A program made the translations under genes and the position numbers. This document shows positions 44,937 through 53,228 of a stretch of DNA of 64,000 nucleotides, piece after piece. Below the pieces are notes generated by a model. It was not told the DNA's origin, searched no databases, and saw only the letters and a list, made by a program, of their open reading frames with translations. The first letter of the stretch is position 1, and each line of letters opens with the position of its first letter. Origin of the DNA: Arachidicoccus rhizosphaerae. Its GTDB lineage: Bacteria; Bacteroidota; Bacteroidia; Chitinophagales; Chitinophagaceae. The stretch lies in assembly GCF_900107765.1 (NCBI RefSeq), contig NZ_FNQY01000013.1, positions 62,001-126,000 of the forward strand, read 5' to 3'.

Positions 44937-45317
44937 ATGGCTCGTATTGCCGGTATAGATTTACCAAAAAATAAAAGAGGCGAAATCGGATTGACCTATA
45001 TTTTTGGTATTGGTCGTTCAACAGCTCAATATATTCTGAACACTGCAGGTATTGATCCTAACAAAAAAGTCAGTGAATGGAATGATGATGAGCAGACTGC
45101 TATCCGTAACATCATCAACAATGAAATCAAAGTAGAAGGTGCTTTACGTAGTGAGGTCCAGATGAACATCAAACGTCTGTTGGATATCGCTTGTTATCGT
45201 GGCCTGCGTCACCGTAAAGGATTGCCTTTACGTGGTCAGCGCACCCGTACTAACAGTCGTACCCGTAAAGGTAAGCGTAAAACCGTTGCCGGTAAGAAAA
45301 AGGCGCCTAAGAAATAA
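44937..45317 (+). CDS. rpsM: Ribosomal protein S13
   Basis: A protein of 126 aa of normal length. The conserved N terminus ([20 protein letters not shown]), the helix-two-turns-helix [14 protein letters not shown], and the basic C-terminal tail ([20 protein letters not shown]) that contacts tRNA in the P site are all present. It lies 32 nt after rpmJ. The spacer to rpsK is 160 nt with a strong hairpin. Confidence 0.97.
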   Translation: MARIAGIDLPKNKRGEIGLTYIFGIGRSTAQYILNTAGIDPNKKVSEWNDDEQTAIRNIINNEIKVEGALRSEVQMNIKRLLDIACYRGLRHRKGLPLRGQRTRTNSRTRKGKRKTVAGKKKAPKK

Positions 45318-45329
45318 TCTTAAACTTTG

Positions 45330-45372
45330 TTTCAAATCTCAAATGGATTTTACATCTGTTTGGGATTTGAAA
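45330..45372 (+). other. Stem-loop in the rpsM-rpsK spacer
   Basis: TTTCAAATCTCAAA (45330-45343) and TTTGGGATTTGAAA (45359-45372), 14 bp with one G-U pair, 15-nt loop, followed by TTTT. It looks like an attenuator-type partial terminator between two essential genes. Confidence 0.6.
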
Positions 45373-45477
45373 TTTTGTGTTTATAAAAAAGCCACCGGAT
45401 AGTTCTTTTTTCAGCCTTAGGCTAAGAAGAGAAAAGGAGGGGCATCATTTTTAGAAGACTACCTACAAACAAAAAAA

Positions 45478-45882
45478 ATGGCAAAAGGAAAACAACAGAG
45501 TGCAAAGGCCGCCGCGAAGAAAAGAATCGTAAAGGTGGATGCACATGGTGATGCACATATCAGTGCAACATTTAACAACATTATTATCGCTTTAACCAAC
45601 AAGCAAGGACAGGTCATCTCCTGGTCTTCTGCTGGTAAAATGGGCTTCCGTGGTTCTAAAAAGAACACACCCTATGCTGCTCAGACTGCAGCTGCAGATG
45701 CTGCTAAAGTTGCAGTGGATGCTGGTTTAAGAAAAGTCGATGTATATGTAAAAGGTCCGGGATCAGGAAGAGAAGGAGCTATTCGTTCTTTATCTCAGAG
45801 CGGTATTGAGATCAATATCATCAAAGATATTACTCCGTTACCACACAATGGTTGCCGTCCTCCTAAAAAGAGAAGAGTATAA
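45478..45882 (+). CDS. rpsK: Ribosomal protein S11
   Basis: A protein of 134 aa. The basic Ala/Lys-rich N-terminal extension ([17 protein letters not shown]), then the core with [37 protein letters not shown] and the conserved C-terminal [19 protein letters not shown]11 sits on the platform of the small subunit near the mRNA exit. It is followed by a strong hairpin before rpsD. Confidence 0.97.
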   Translation: MAKGKQQSAKAAAKKRIVKVDAHGDAHISATFNNIIIALTNKQGQVISWSSAGKMGFRGSKKNTPYAAQTAAADAAKVAVDAGLRKVDVYVKGPGSGREGAIRSLSQSGIEINIIKDITPLPHNGCRPPKKRRV

Positions 45883-45898
45883 TCGAATTATATTTTTT

Positions 45899-45930
45899 AA
45901 GCAGAAGCCCGCTAAAGCAGGCTTCTGCTT
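45899..45930 (+). other. Strong stem-loop in the rpsK-rpsD spacer
   Basis: AAGCAGAAGCC (45899-45909) / GGCTTCTGCTT (45920-45930), 11 bp, loop of 10 nt, 16 nt after the rpsK stop. T-run after it is short (CTTAA). Could be a partial terminator, stabiliser or RNase cleavage site. Confidence 0.6.
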
Positions 45931-46018
45931 CTTAACTTGAACATAGGGTGTGCTATTCATTTTAGATTTTTACAGATAACACATCGTCAATAAAAAATCG
46001 CAAAACAATTTAATTTTT

Positions 46019-46624
46019 ATGGCTCGTTACACAGGTCCAAAAACCAAAATCTGCCGTATTTTCGGTGAACCCATTTTAGGTAATGGTAAGTATTTAGGTA
46101 AAAACAGCAACCCTCCCGGTCAGCACGGTGCTAACCGTAAGCGTAAACAACTGGGTGAGTATGCTACACAGTTAAAAGAAAAACAAAAAGCAAAATACAC
46201 TTATGGTGTATTAGAGCGTCAGTTCCGTAATACATTTGATGATGCCAACCGTTTGAAAGGTATCACTGGTGAAAACCTGATCAAATTACTGGAAGCCCGT
46301 CTGGATAACACTGTTTATCGTCTGGGTCTGGCTGCTTCTCGTCCTGCTGCCCGTCAGCTGGTAAGCCACAAACACATCACTGTAAACGGTGAAGTGGTCA
46401 ATATTCCTTCTTATCGTCTGAAACCAGGTGATAGCATTGGTCTGAAAGAAAAAAGTGAAGCAAACGCTTCCCTGACTAGTCAGATCCGTGGTAAAAACCC
46501 TAAATTCAGCTGGTTAGACTGGAACGAAGCAGAAAAGAAAGGTACTTTCATTACTTTCCCTGAAAGAGAAAGCGTTCCTGAGAACATCAAAGAACAGCTG
46601 ATCGTCGAGTTGTACTCTAAATAA
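46019..46624 (+). CDS. rpsD: Ribosomal protein S4
   Basis: A protein of 201 aa with the S4 RNA-binding domain (RLDNTVYRLGLAASRPAARQ, VSHKHITVNGEVVNIPSYRL). The N-terminal zinc Cys cluster of zinc-type S4 is absent except a single Cys (KTKICRIFGEP), so it is the zinc-free form. In other bacteria S4 also represses its own operon by binding the mRNA; whether the hairpins here are targets is unknown. The downstream spacer to rpoA has two hairpins. Confidence 0.96.
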   Translation: MARYTGPKTKICRIFGEPILGNGKYLGKNSNPPGQHGANRKRKQLGEYATQLKEKQKAKYTYGVLERQFRNTFDDANRLKGITGENLIKLLEARLDNTVYRLGLAASRPAARQLVSHKHITVNGEVVNIPSYRLKPGDSIGLKEKSEANASLTSQIRGKNPKFSWLDWNEAEKKGTFITFPERESVPENIKEQLIVELYSK

Positions 46625-46633
46625 TGATCGGCG

Positions 46634-46717
46634 GAAATGGTTTTGGTACCATTTCTTTATATTCGCACAATCTTTTCTAAAACAAATATCTTTCGGGCTT
46701 TACTAAAAGCCCGAAAG
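46634..46717 (+). other. Two stem-loops in the rpsD-rpoA spacer
   Basis: First: GAAATGGT (46634-46641) / ACCATTTC (46648-46655). Second: CTTTCGGGCTTT (46690-46701) / AAAGCCCGAAAG (46706-46717), a perfect 12-bp stem with a 4-nt loop, ending 22 nt before the rpoA start. The second is stable enough to influence rpoA translation or transcript ends. Confidence 0.6.
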
Positions 46718-46739
46718 TTCAATAAAATCAAGTTTTAAT

Positions 46740-47738
46740 ATGGCAATATTAAACTTTCAGAAACCAGATAAAATCGTATTGCAGAAGGCCAATGATTTTG
46801 ATGGTAAATTTGAATTTCGTCCGTTGGAACCCGGTTTTGGTTTAACCATCGGTAACGCACTGCGCAGAGTTTTATTAAGCTCTTTGGAAGGTTATGCGAT
46901 CGTCGGAATCAAAATTGATGGTGTGGATCACGAGTTCGCAACTATCCCTGGTGTTACAGAAGACGTTACAGAATTGATTCTGAACCTTAAGCAAGTACGC
47001 TTTAAAAAAACGGTGGAACAGGATTTAGGTCCTGAAAAAGTCGTTTTATCCATTAAAGGTAAATCAGAGTTTACTGCCGGTAATATCGGTGAAGCGACTC
47101 CTAACTTTGAAGTGATGAATCCTGAACTCGTATTATGTGTTCTGGATCCATCTTCTAAACTGGATATTGAACTGACCATTGCCAAAGGCCGCGGTTATGT
47201 TCCTTCCGAAGAAAACAAGGTGAAAGATGCTCCATTTGGTTATATCGCCATTGACTCTATCCATACGCCGATCAAGAATGTAAAAGTCGCTATTGAAAAC
47301 TACCGTGTTGAACAGCGTACTGACTATGAAAAAATGTTACTGGATGTTACTACTGACGGTACCATTCATCCTGAAGATGCCGTTAAACAGGCTTCCCGCA
47401 TTCTGATCCAGCATTTAATGATCATCACGGACGAAAATATCACCTTTGATAGCAAAGAAGATAAAAAAGAAGACGTTGTTGATGAAACTGTATTACAGTT
47501 GCGTAAAGTGTTAAAGACTCCACTGGAAGATCTGGATCTTTCCGTACGTGCCTTTAACTGCCTGAAAGCAGCTAAAATCAATTCTTTAAGTGAGCTGGTT
47601 CAATACGAACAGGAAGATCTGATGAAGTTCCGTAACTTCGGTCAGAAATCTTTAACTGAAATTGAGCAGGTTTTACATGAAAGAGGTCTGCAGTTCGGTA
47701 TGGATCTGATCCGTATGGGTGTGGAAGTAAACGATTAA
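46740..47738 (+). CDS. rpoA: DNA-directed RNA polymerase alpha subunit
   Basis: A protein of 332 aa, full length. The N-terminal assembly domain (FEFRPLEPGFGLTIGNALRRVLLSSLEGYAI style) is followed by the insert domain, a short charged linker (SKEDKKEDVVDE) and the C-terminal domain with helix-hairpin-helix (LSVRAFNCLKAAKINSLSEL, FRNFGQKSLTEI) that binds promoter DNA and activators. It precedes rplQ, the usual order. Confidence 0.97.
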   Translation: MAILNFQKPDKIVLQKANDFDGKFEFRPLEPGFGLTIGNALRRVLLSSLEGYAIVGIKIDGVDHEFATIPGVTEDVTELILNLKQVRFKKTVEQDLGPEKVVLSIKGKSEFTAGNIGEATPNFEVMNPELVLCVLDPSSKLDIELTIAKGRGYVPSEENKVKDAPFGYIAIDSIHTPIKNVKVAIENYRVEQRTDYEKMLLDVTTDGTIHPEDAVKQASRILIQHLMIITDENITFDSKEDKKEDVVDETVLQLRKVLKTPLEDLDLSVRAFNCLKAAKINSLSELVQYEQEDLMKFRNFGQKSLTEIEQVLHERGLQFGMDLIRMGVEVND

Positions 47739-47816
47739 TAATAATTATTTATTCAATAGGCCTCAAGGCCGGTGCTTACATTCCTTGACACGGTGTAGGT
47801 ATAAAATTCAATTAAA

Positions 47817-48407
47817 ATGCGTCACGGAGATAAACAAAACAATTTAGGTCGCAAGAAAGCGCACAGAGATGCCCTTCTTTCTAATCTGGCCGCTCAGCTG
47901 ATTACACACAAAAGAATTGTAACTACGCTGGCAAAAGCAAAGGAATTACGTAAATACGTTGAGCCTTTGATTACAAAGACGAAGAAGAACGCTTCTGAAG
48001 CGCAAATCAGTCACAATCACCGTCTGGTATTCTCTTTCTTACAGAATAAAGCAGCGGTGAAGGAACTTTTCACAGTAGTGGGTCCTAAAATCGGTGATCG
48101 CCCAGGTGGTTACACCCGTATCATCAAATTAGGTATCCGTCCTGGTGATAATGGCGAAAAAGCAATGATTGAACTGGTTGACTTCAATGAAGTGTACGGT
48201 AAATCAGCTGCAGCCGGTGAGAATCAGGAACCAGCAAAAAGAACACGTCGTAGCCGTAGCACTGCAAAAAAAGCTACTGAAGCAACTGAAACAGCCATCC
48301 AGGATGCAGAAGTTGTGGAAGAAAAAGCTACTGAAGCAGCTCCAGCCGCTGAAGCACCTAAAGCAGATGACGCTGCAAATGAAGCCGAAGCGCCAGCTGA
48401 AGCTTAA
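47817..48407 (+). CDS. rplQ: Ribosomal protein L17 with Ala/Glu-rich C-terminal extension
   Basis: A protein of 196 aa. The L17 core (residues 1-120: [39 protein letters not shown], the [19 protein letters not shown] block) is followed by a tail of about 70 residues of low complexity, rich in Ala, Glu and Thr with a short basic [11 protein letters not shown] part. The tail is typical for Bacteroidota L17 and is probably disordered. Last gene of the operon; a good terminator follows. Confidence 0.95.
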   Translation: MRHGDKQNNLGRKKAHRDALLSNLAAQLITHKRIVTTLAKAKELRKYVEPLITKTKKNASEAQISHNHRLVFSFLQNKAAVKELFTVVGPKIGDRPGGYTRIIKLGIRPGDNGEKAMIELVDFNEVYGKSAAAGENQEPAKRTRRSRSTAKKATEATETAIQDAEVVEEKATEAAPAAEAPKADDAANEAEAPAEA

Positions 48408-48430
48408 TACAAGCAGACATAACATAAAAA

Positions 48431-48468
48431 ACCTCCGTTTGATTTTTAAATTAAACGGAGGTTTTTTT
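48431..48468 (+). terminator. Rho-independent terminator of the ribosomal operon
   Basis: ACCTCCGTTT (48431-48440) / AAACGGAGGT (48453-48462), 12-nt loop, then T7. It lies 24 nt after the rplQ stop; flanking A and T runs extend the stem. Confidence 0.88.
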
Positions 48469-48530
48469 ATTGGACATTCTGTACTTGTGATTGATATTCA
48501 ATTGATTATTTGGTAACTCTTAAAGAATTC

Positions 48531-48561
48531 TTGGCATTCCCTGCTTTTGTTCCTAATTTTG
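48531..48561 (+). promoter_or_regulatory. Promoter of the DUF6580-like gene
   Basis: TTGG (48531-48534), 19-nt spacer, TAATTTTG (48554-48561). The expected start point near 48568 lies after the first possible codon of the long frame, which rules out the upstream in-frame starts and supports the GTG at 48591. Confidence 0.65.
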
Positions 48562-48590
48562 TAAAGGATACTTTATTTAAATTTATTATT

Positions 48591-49163
48591 GTGGAAAAAA
48601 GATCAAAAATTGTAGTTTGTTTTTGCCTGTTAATCGCTGTTGCGCTTATTATGCGACTGATTCCCATGCCGGCCGGTATCTATGGGGTGACTCCTATGTA
48701 TGCCATGGCAATTTTCGGAGGCGTGGTATTTAAAAAGGATAAAAAATACGCCTTTTTGCTGCCGCTTTTGAGTTTCTTTATCTGTGATGTTGTGGTTGAA
48801 GTTTTATTTAAACTGGGAGCCTGGTCCACACCGGGTTTTTATGAGGGGCAGTTGATCAATTATATATTGTTCGCCTTACTGACTGTTATAGGCTTCGGGG
48901 TGAAAAAGCCCGGCATTGTCTCTGTAGGAATCGCTTCTCTGGTTGCTCCTACCATTTTTTATATTTTATCGAATTTAAGTGTCTGGGCCTTTGCCGGATT
49001 TTATCCAATGACAGCAGATGGGCTGAAGGGTTGTTATATCGCTGGATTTCCTTTTTATTTTCCTTATAGCCTGCTTTCTACCTTGGTATTCTCCGCCATA
49101 CTTTTCGGGGTTTATTCGCTTTATAAGGCTAAATCAAAGGCGCTTCACTTATCCCATTCTTAA
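48591..49163 (+). CDS. DUF6580-family membrane protein
   Basis: A protein of 190 aa counted from a GTG at 48591, chosen because the promoter lies inside the longer frame that opens at 48510. About five hydrophobic segments; conserved features include LIMRLIPMPAGIYGVTPMYAM and FFICDVVVEVL. It resembles the DUF6580 group, which is related to small membrane proteins of energy-coupling transporters (S-component-like), but no substrate is known. Followed by a strong bidirectional terminator shared with metG. Confidence 0.7.
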   Translation: MEKRSKIVVCFCLLIAVALIMRLIPMPAGIYGVTPMYAMAIFGGVVFKKDKKYAFLLPLLSFFICDVVVEVLFKLGAWSTPGFYEGQLINYILFALLTVIGFGVKKPGIVSVGIASLVAPTIFYILSNLSVWAFAGFYPMTADGLKGCYIAGFPFYFPYSLLSTLVFSAILFGVYSLYKAKSKALHLSHS

Positions 49164-49178
49164 AGATCATACGAGTAA

Positions 49179-49228
49179 GCATAAAAAAAGCTAAGCTGTT
49201 CCAAATAACAACTTAGCTTTTTTTATGC
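49179..49228. terminator. Bidirectional terminator between DUF6580 and metG
   Basis: Perfect 17-bp repeat GCATAAAAAAAGCTAAG (49179-49195) / CTTAGCTTTTTTTATGC (49212-49228), giving T7 on both strands, between the converging genes. Confidence 0.88.
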
Positions 49229-49243
49229 GGCTTCAGATTATAC

Positions 49244-51394
49244 CTAATTTACTGTTTTGCCATTAGGAACTGCCTGATCCGGATTGACAAAGACCAGCTG
49301 ACCGTTCTGGTCTTCCGACATTAAAATCATACCGTTACTGACAATGCCTCTCATTTTCCTGGGAGCCAGGTTCGCTACTACCGTCACCTGTTTGCCAATA
49401 ATAGCTTCGGGAGAAAAATACGCGGCAATCCCTGAACAAATGGTTCTGACTTCACTGCCCATATCTACTTCCAGCTTGAGCAGCTTGTCTGCCTTCGGGA
49501 TGCGTTCGGCGGATTTAATGGTACCCACCCTGAGATCAATTTTAGCAAAATCATCAAATTGAATTTCTGCTTTCGGGCTGTCCTGGTCTGCTTTTTCCGG
49601 GGCCGCATCCGGCTTTCCACCGGCCAGTAAAGCGGCCGTTTTAGCTTTAGCCTCCTCAGCAGCCCTGGCTCCGGCTTTCAGTTTATCCAGCTGGGTGGCA
49701 ATTTCACTGTCTTCAATTTTACGGAATAAGAGTTCCGGCGCTCTGAGGCTATAGCCTACACTGAGTAATTTAATCCGGCCTCCGTTTTTCCATTCCAGCA
49801 TTTTGTCTACTACTTTCATCATATGACACAGGGTCTTTGCCGTGTGCGGCAAAAACGGATGAATGAAAATAGCCAGATTGGCGGTTAACTGCAGACATAA
49901 GTGCAGACAATTATCGATGAGTTGTTGATTGAGCGGATTGGATTCCAGGCTTTTGGCCAGGATCCAGGGCTCTTTTTCCTGCATATAGCGATTGCCTTTG
50001 CGGGCCAGATCAATGACTTCAAATAATGCCTCCCGGAACTTATAGTGCTCTATTGCCTGTTCGATTTTGATTTTGGCATCCTCAATGTCTTTAATGAGCT
50101 GCTCATCTTTTGCATCCAGGCGGGTGGCATGTAAAGGGGGGACTTTGCCGTTGCAGAGTTTGTGCATCAGCACGAAACTACGGTTGACAAAGTTGCCAAA
50201 TATGGCGACCAGTTCACTATTGTTGGCATCCTGGAAGCCTTTCCAGGTAAACTCGCTGTCCTTATTTTCCGGCAAAATGGTCGTCAGATAGTATCTTAAT
50301 ACATCGGCCATGGCCGGACCGCCATTTTCCTTATTAATGAAATCATCGATATAATCCTGCATTTCCAGCTTCCAGTTTCTGCTGGTACTCATTTTATCAC
50401 CTTCCAGGTTGACAAATTCGTTGGCAGGGACATTATCTGGCAGGATATTATTATGAAGTTTCAGCATGACCGGGAAAATAATACAGTGGAATACAATATT
50501 ATCTTTTCCGATAAAGTGTACAAGTTTGGTATCCTTGTCGTTCCATAATATATCTGCATTCATGCCATGGTCTTTGCAATATTGCTTGGTGGCACTGATA
50601 TAACCGATGGGGGCATCGAACCATACATAAAGTACCTTACCTTCCGCACCTTCTACCGGTACTTTTACGCCCCAGTCCAGATCCCTGGTGACAGCCCGTG
50701 GCTGCAGTCCGCCGTCCAGCCAGCTTTTGCACTGACCTAAAACATTGCCCTTCCAGTCGTCTTTATGGTCGCCTAAAATCCATTCCCGCAGCCAGGCTTC
50801 ATGCTTGTCTAGCGGCAGGTACCAGTGCTTGGTCGCTTTTTTAACGGGCTTGTGTCCGCTCAGGGTGGAAACAGGATTAATTAGTTGTTCCGGACTTAAG
50901 GAGGTTCCGCATTTTTCGCATTGATCTCCAAAGGCTTGTGGAAATCCGCAATTAGGGCAAGTACCCTGAATGAACCGGTCGGCTAAAAAGGTCTGTGCCT
51001 GCTCATCATAATACTGCTCACTTTCTTTGACTTCCAGATCACCTTTGTCATTAAGGTCTTTAAAAAACTGACTGGCCGTCTCATGATGAATAGGAGCTGA
51101 AGTCCGGTGATAGATATCAAAGCTGATGAGTAAATCCTGGAAATTCTGCCGGATAATCGGATGGTATTTATCTATAATAGCCTGAGCTGTAGTGCCTTCC
51201 TTTTTGGCCTGAATAGGGATGGCGGTCCCATGTTCATCGCTGCCACAGACAAAAAGAACTTCTCTTTGCTGCGCCCTGAGGTAACGAACATAGATATCTG
51301 CCGGCAGGTAGGCGCCAGCCAGATGCCCGATATGTTTAAGTCCATTGGCATAAGGTAATGCCGCTGTAATGAGATAACGTTTGGTTGAATTCAT
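49244..51394 (-). CDS. metG: Methionyl-tRNA synthetase with C-terminal tRNA-binding domain
   Basis: A protein of 716 aa. HIGH motif in YANGLKHIGHLAGAYL, zinc knuckles CPNCGFPQ and CEKCG near residues 140-160, KMSTS in place of KMSKS, an anticodon-binding helix domain and, after an Ala/Lys linker, a Trbp111-like OB domain (IDLRVGTIKSAERIPKADKL) at the C terminus. It charges tRNA-Met. Start at the ATG matches the family (STKRYLITAALPYANG). A good promoter lies 20 nt upstream. Confidence 0.97.
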   Translation of the reverse strand: MNSTKRYLITAALPYANGLKHIGHLAGAYLPADIYVRYLRAQQREVLFVCGSDEHGTAIPIQAKKEGTTAQAIIDKYHPIIRQNFQDLLISFDIYHRTSAPIHHETASQFFKDLNDKGDLEVKESEQYYDEQAQTFLADRFIQGTCPNCGFPQAFGDQCEKCGTSLSPEQLINPVSTLSGHKPVKKATKHWYLPLDKHEAWLREWILGDHKDDWKGNVLGQCKSWLDGGLQPRAVTRDLDWGVKVPVEGAEGKVLYVWFDAPIGYISATKQYCKDHGMNADILWNDKDTKLVHFIGKDNIVFHCIIFPVMLKLHNNILPDNVPANEFVNLEGDKMSTSRNWKLEMQDYIDDFINKENGGPAMADVLRYYLTTILPENKDSEFTWKGFQDANNSELVAIFGNFVNRSFVLMHKLCNGKVPPLHATRLDAKDEQLIKDIEDAKIKIEQAIEHYKFREALFEVIDLARKGNRYMQEKEPWILAKSLESNPLNQQLIDNCLHLCLQLTANLAIFIHPFLPHTAKTLCHMMKVVDKMLEWKNGGRIKLLSVGYSLRAPELLFRKIEDSEIATQLDKLKAGARAAEEAKAKTAALLAGGKPDAAPEKADQDSPKAEIQFDDFAKIDLRVGTIKSAERIPKADKLLKLEVDMGSEVRTICSGIAAYFSPEAIIGKQVTVVANLAPRKMRGIVSNGMILMSEDQNGQLVFVNPDQAVPNGKTVN

Positions 51395-51414
51395 GCTACG
51401 TAATTATTATCTCA

Positions 51415-51446
51415 CAAAAGTATTGCAATCTAGGGCAATACCCAAA
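51415..51446 (-). promoter_or_regulatory. Promoter of metG
   Basis: Minus strand: TTTG (51446-51443), 20-nt spacer, TACTTTTG (51422-51415); 20 nt before the ATG at 51394. Both elements and the distance match the Bacteroidota consensus. Confidence 0.62.
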
Positions 51447-51588
51447 TACAGGGAACTAAACCAACGGTGAATTCCGGCCTCAATGTGATCATAAGATTAT
51501 TATTCGAGCAATTTAATAGGATGGTGTAGCGACTTTCAAAAAAATTGCGTTCCTTTAGGTTGGAAGAAATTTGGGATTTCTGTAAAAA

Positions 51589-51622
51589 TTTGTAACTGTT
51601 TGGGTTATTTAGTATATTTTTG
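51589..51622 (+). promoter_or_regulatory. Candidate promoter of the WecA/MraY-type gene
   Basis: TTTG (51589-51592), 22-nt spacer, TATTTTTG (51615-51622). Predicted start near 51629 leaves a leader of about 140 nt before the ATG at 51769, in which no strong hairpin or known riboswitch was seen. Confidence 0.45.
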
Positions 51623-51768
51623 CATATATCAACATTTTTCGACCCTTTTCGATGGTATTATATAAATATTAAGAGGGAAATACGGCACGTAAATTGTGTT
51701 TTTATCAATTCTTAATAGAAGAGTAATAGATATAATTATTGCCTTAGTTACGTTAATAGTTAGACTTA

Positions 51769-53010
51769 ATGAAATATTTTGACCTATCACAATCAGTAGT
51801 CTATATATACATCGCTATGTTCCTGCTGGCTATGGGGATTACCATATTCTCTATCCCGAATATTATCTTCGTAGCCAAGAAAAAAAGGCTGCTGGATAAG
51901 CCTGACCACCGGAAAAAACATGTGAATGTTACACCTAATCTTGGGGGCATCGGCATCTTTTCGGCCTTTATATTTGTCTCTTGTATTTTTAATGTGGGTT
52001 TTTATTTTACAGGCTGGAACTGCATTTTAGGGGCTAGCTTTCTGTTATTTGTGACCGGTCTTAAGGATGATCTGGTTGCCATTGATCCGTATAAGAAATT
52101 TCTGGCTCAGTTGGTGGCAGCCATTATTGTGGTGTATCTGGCAGGGATTCGCCTGGAGAACCTCCAGGGTTTCTTAGGGATTCATGAATTACCTTATTTA
52201 CTCAGCTTTTTATTATCTGTTATAGGTATCACTTTCGTAACCAATGCGTTTAACCTGATTGATGGAGTAGACGGACTGGCCGGTTCTTTAAGTATGCTGC
52301 TCTTTACTTTCCTGGGCGTACTGTTCGCCGTGAATAAAAATATTGGTTCTGCCATGCTCTGCTTCTCTATCGCAGGTGCTGTAGCTGGCTTTCTCAGATA
52401 TAATATTGCGCCGGCAAAAATATTTATGGGGGATACCGGATCTCTGATACTCGGATTTCTGGCCTCCGTTATGGCCATCTCTTTTGTCTCTAAAATGAGC
52501 CTTTTACCGGCCACTTCACCATTGAGTGGATTATTTAAAGGCGGTAACGGTTCTATCGTTATTGCACTGGCTGCGATTATTGTTCCGGTTTATGACACTT
52601 TCAGAGTATTTACTACCAGAATCCTCAGAGGATTTTCTCCTTTCCATGCTGACAGAACCCATGTCCACCATGTACTGCTGGATATCGGGCTGAATGCTAC
52701 TCAGGTGGCAGGTACCCTGGTGGGGGTTACCGTATTTTTCATCGCTGCCGCCACTTGCATGGTATCAGTAGGCCTGAATGTTACACTGGCTATATTTATT
52801 ATCCTGGTTATTGCTACCGGCTTACTGTATTTGGCGGTTAAAATCCGGAATAAAAAGCTGGAACAGGTTAAAATGGCGCAACTGGCCAAGGAAAACGCCA
52901 AAATAGAAAAATTGCAGAAGGTCTCTCTGGACGAATACTTATCCTCCACACTCAGTAAGACAGAACAGGATTATCATGATGATCATCATGTATATTCAAA
53001 AGTCCATTAA
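51769..53010 (+). CDS. Undecaprenyl-phosphate sugar-phosphate transferase, WecA/MraY family
   Basis: A protein of 413 aa with about ten to eleven membrane segments. Catalytic loops: GLKDDLVAIDPYKKF (the Asp pair), NAFNLIDGVDGLAGSL, FMGDTGSLILGF and the HADRTHVHHVLL cytoplasmic motif near residue 300. WecA-type enzymes transfer a sugar-1-phosphate, often GlcNAc, to undecaprenyl phosphate and start O-antigen, enterobacterial or teichoic-like polymers. The HIHH-like motif distinguishes it from MraY. A polar tail of about 50 residues ends in several His. No glycan cluster is next to it. Confidence 0.9.
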   Translation: MKYFDLSQSVVYIYIAMFLLAMGITIFSIPNIIFVAKKKRLLDKPDHRKKHVNVTPNLGGIGIFSAFIFVSCIFNVGFYFTGWNCILGASFLLFVTGLKDDLVAIDPYKKFLAQLVAAIIVVYLAGIRLENLQGFLGIHELPYLLSFLLSVIGITFVTNAFNLIDGVDGLAGSLSMLLFTFLGVLFAVNKNIGSAMLCFSIAGAVAGFLRYNIAPAKIFMGDTGSLILGFLASVMAISFVSKMSLLPATSPLSGLFKGGNGSIVIALAAIIVPVYDTFRVFTTRILRGFSPFHADRTHVHHVLLDIGLNATQVAGTLVGVTVFFIAAATCMVSVGLNVTLAIFIILVIATGLLYLAVKIRNKKLEQVKMAQLAKENAKIEKLQKVSLDEYLSSTLSKTEQDYHDDHHVYSKVH

Positions 53011-53064
53011 TAACGGGGTACGGTAAACAGTAATTTTGACACGGTTTCGTTACTTTCATACAAC

Positions 53065-53120
53065 CTTAAAAGCCAAAAGCGAAGATGTTCATTTAAACGT
53101 CTTCGCTTTTGGCTTTTAAG
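53065..53120 (+). terminator. Long hairpin downstream of the WecA-type gene, probable terminator
   Basis: 21-bp perfect stem CTTAAAAGCCAAAAGCGAAGA (53065-53085) with its complement at 53100-53120, then continuing GT/AC pairs inward. Extremely stable; the T-run is part of the stem. It lies about 55 nt after the stop and 110 nt before glyS. Confidence 0.7.
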
Positions 53121-53216
53121 CAGGTCTGTTTACTGTCCTTCAGCTTTTCTTAAGGGAATTTTTTAACCGGCCTCCGAAATTTTACACAAAAGATGAATAG
53201 TAATTAAACTCTTATT

Positions 53217-53224
53217 TATATTTG
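53217..53224 (+). promoter_or_regulatory. Candidate -7 box (TATATTTG) immediately before glyS
   Basis: TAnnTTTG match whose G is 5 nt before the A of the ATG at 53229. If this is the promoter, the transcript would begin at or next to the start codon. No obvious -33 element. Confidence 0.45.
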
Positions 53225-53228
53225 CCTT

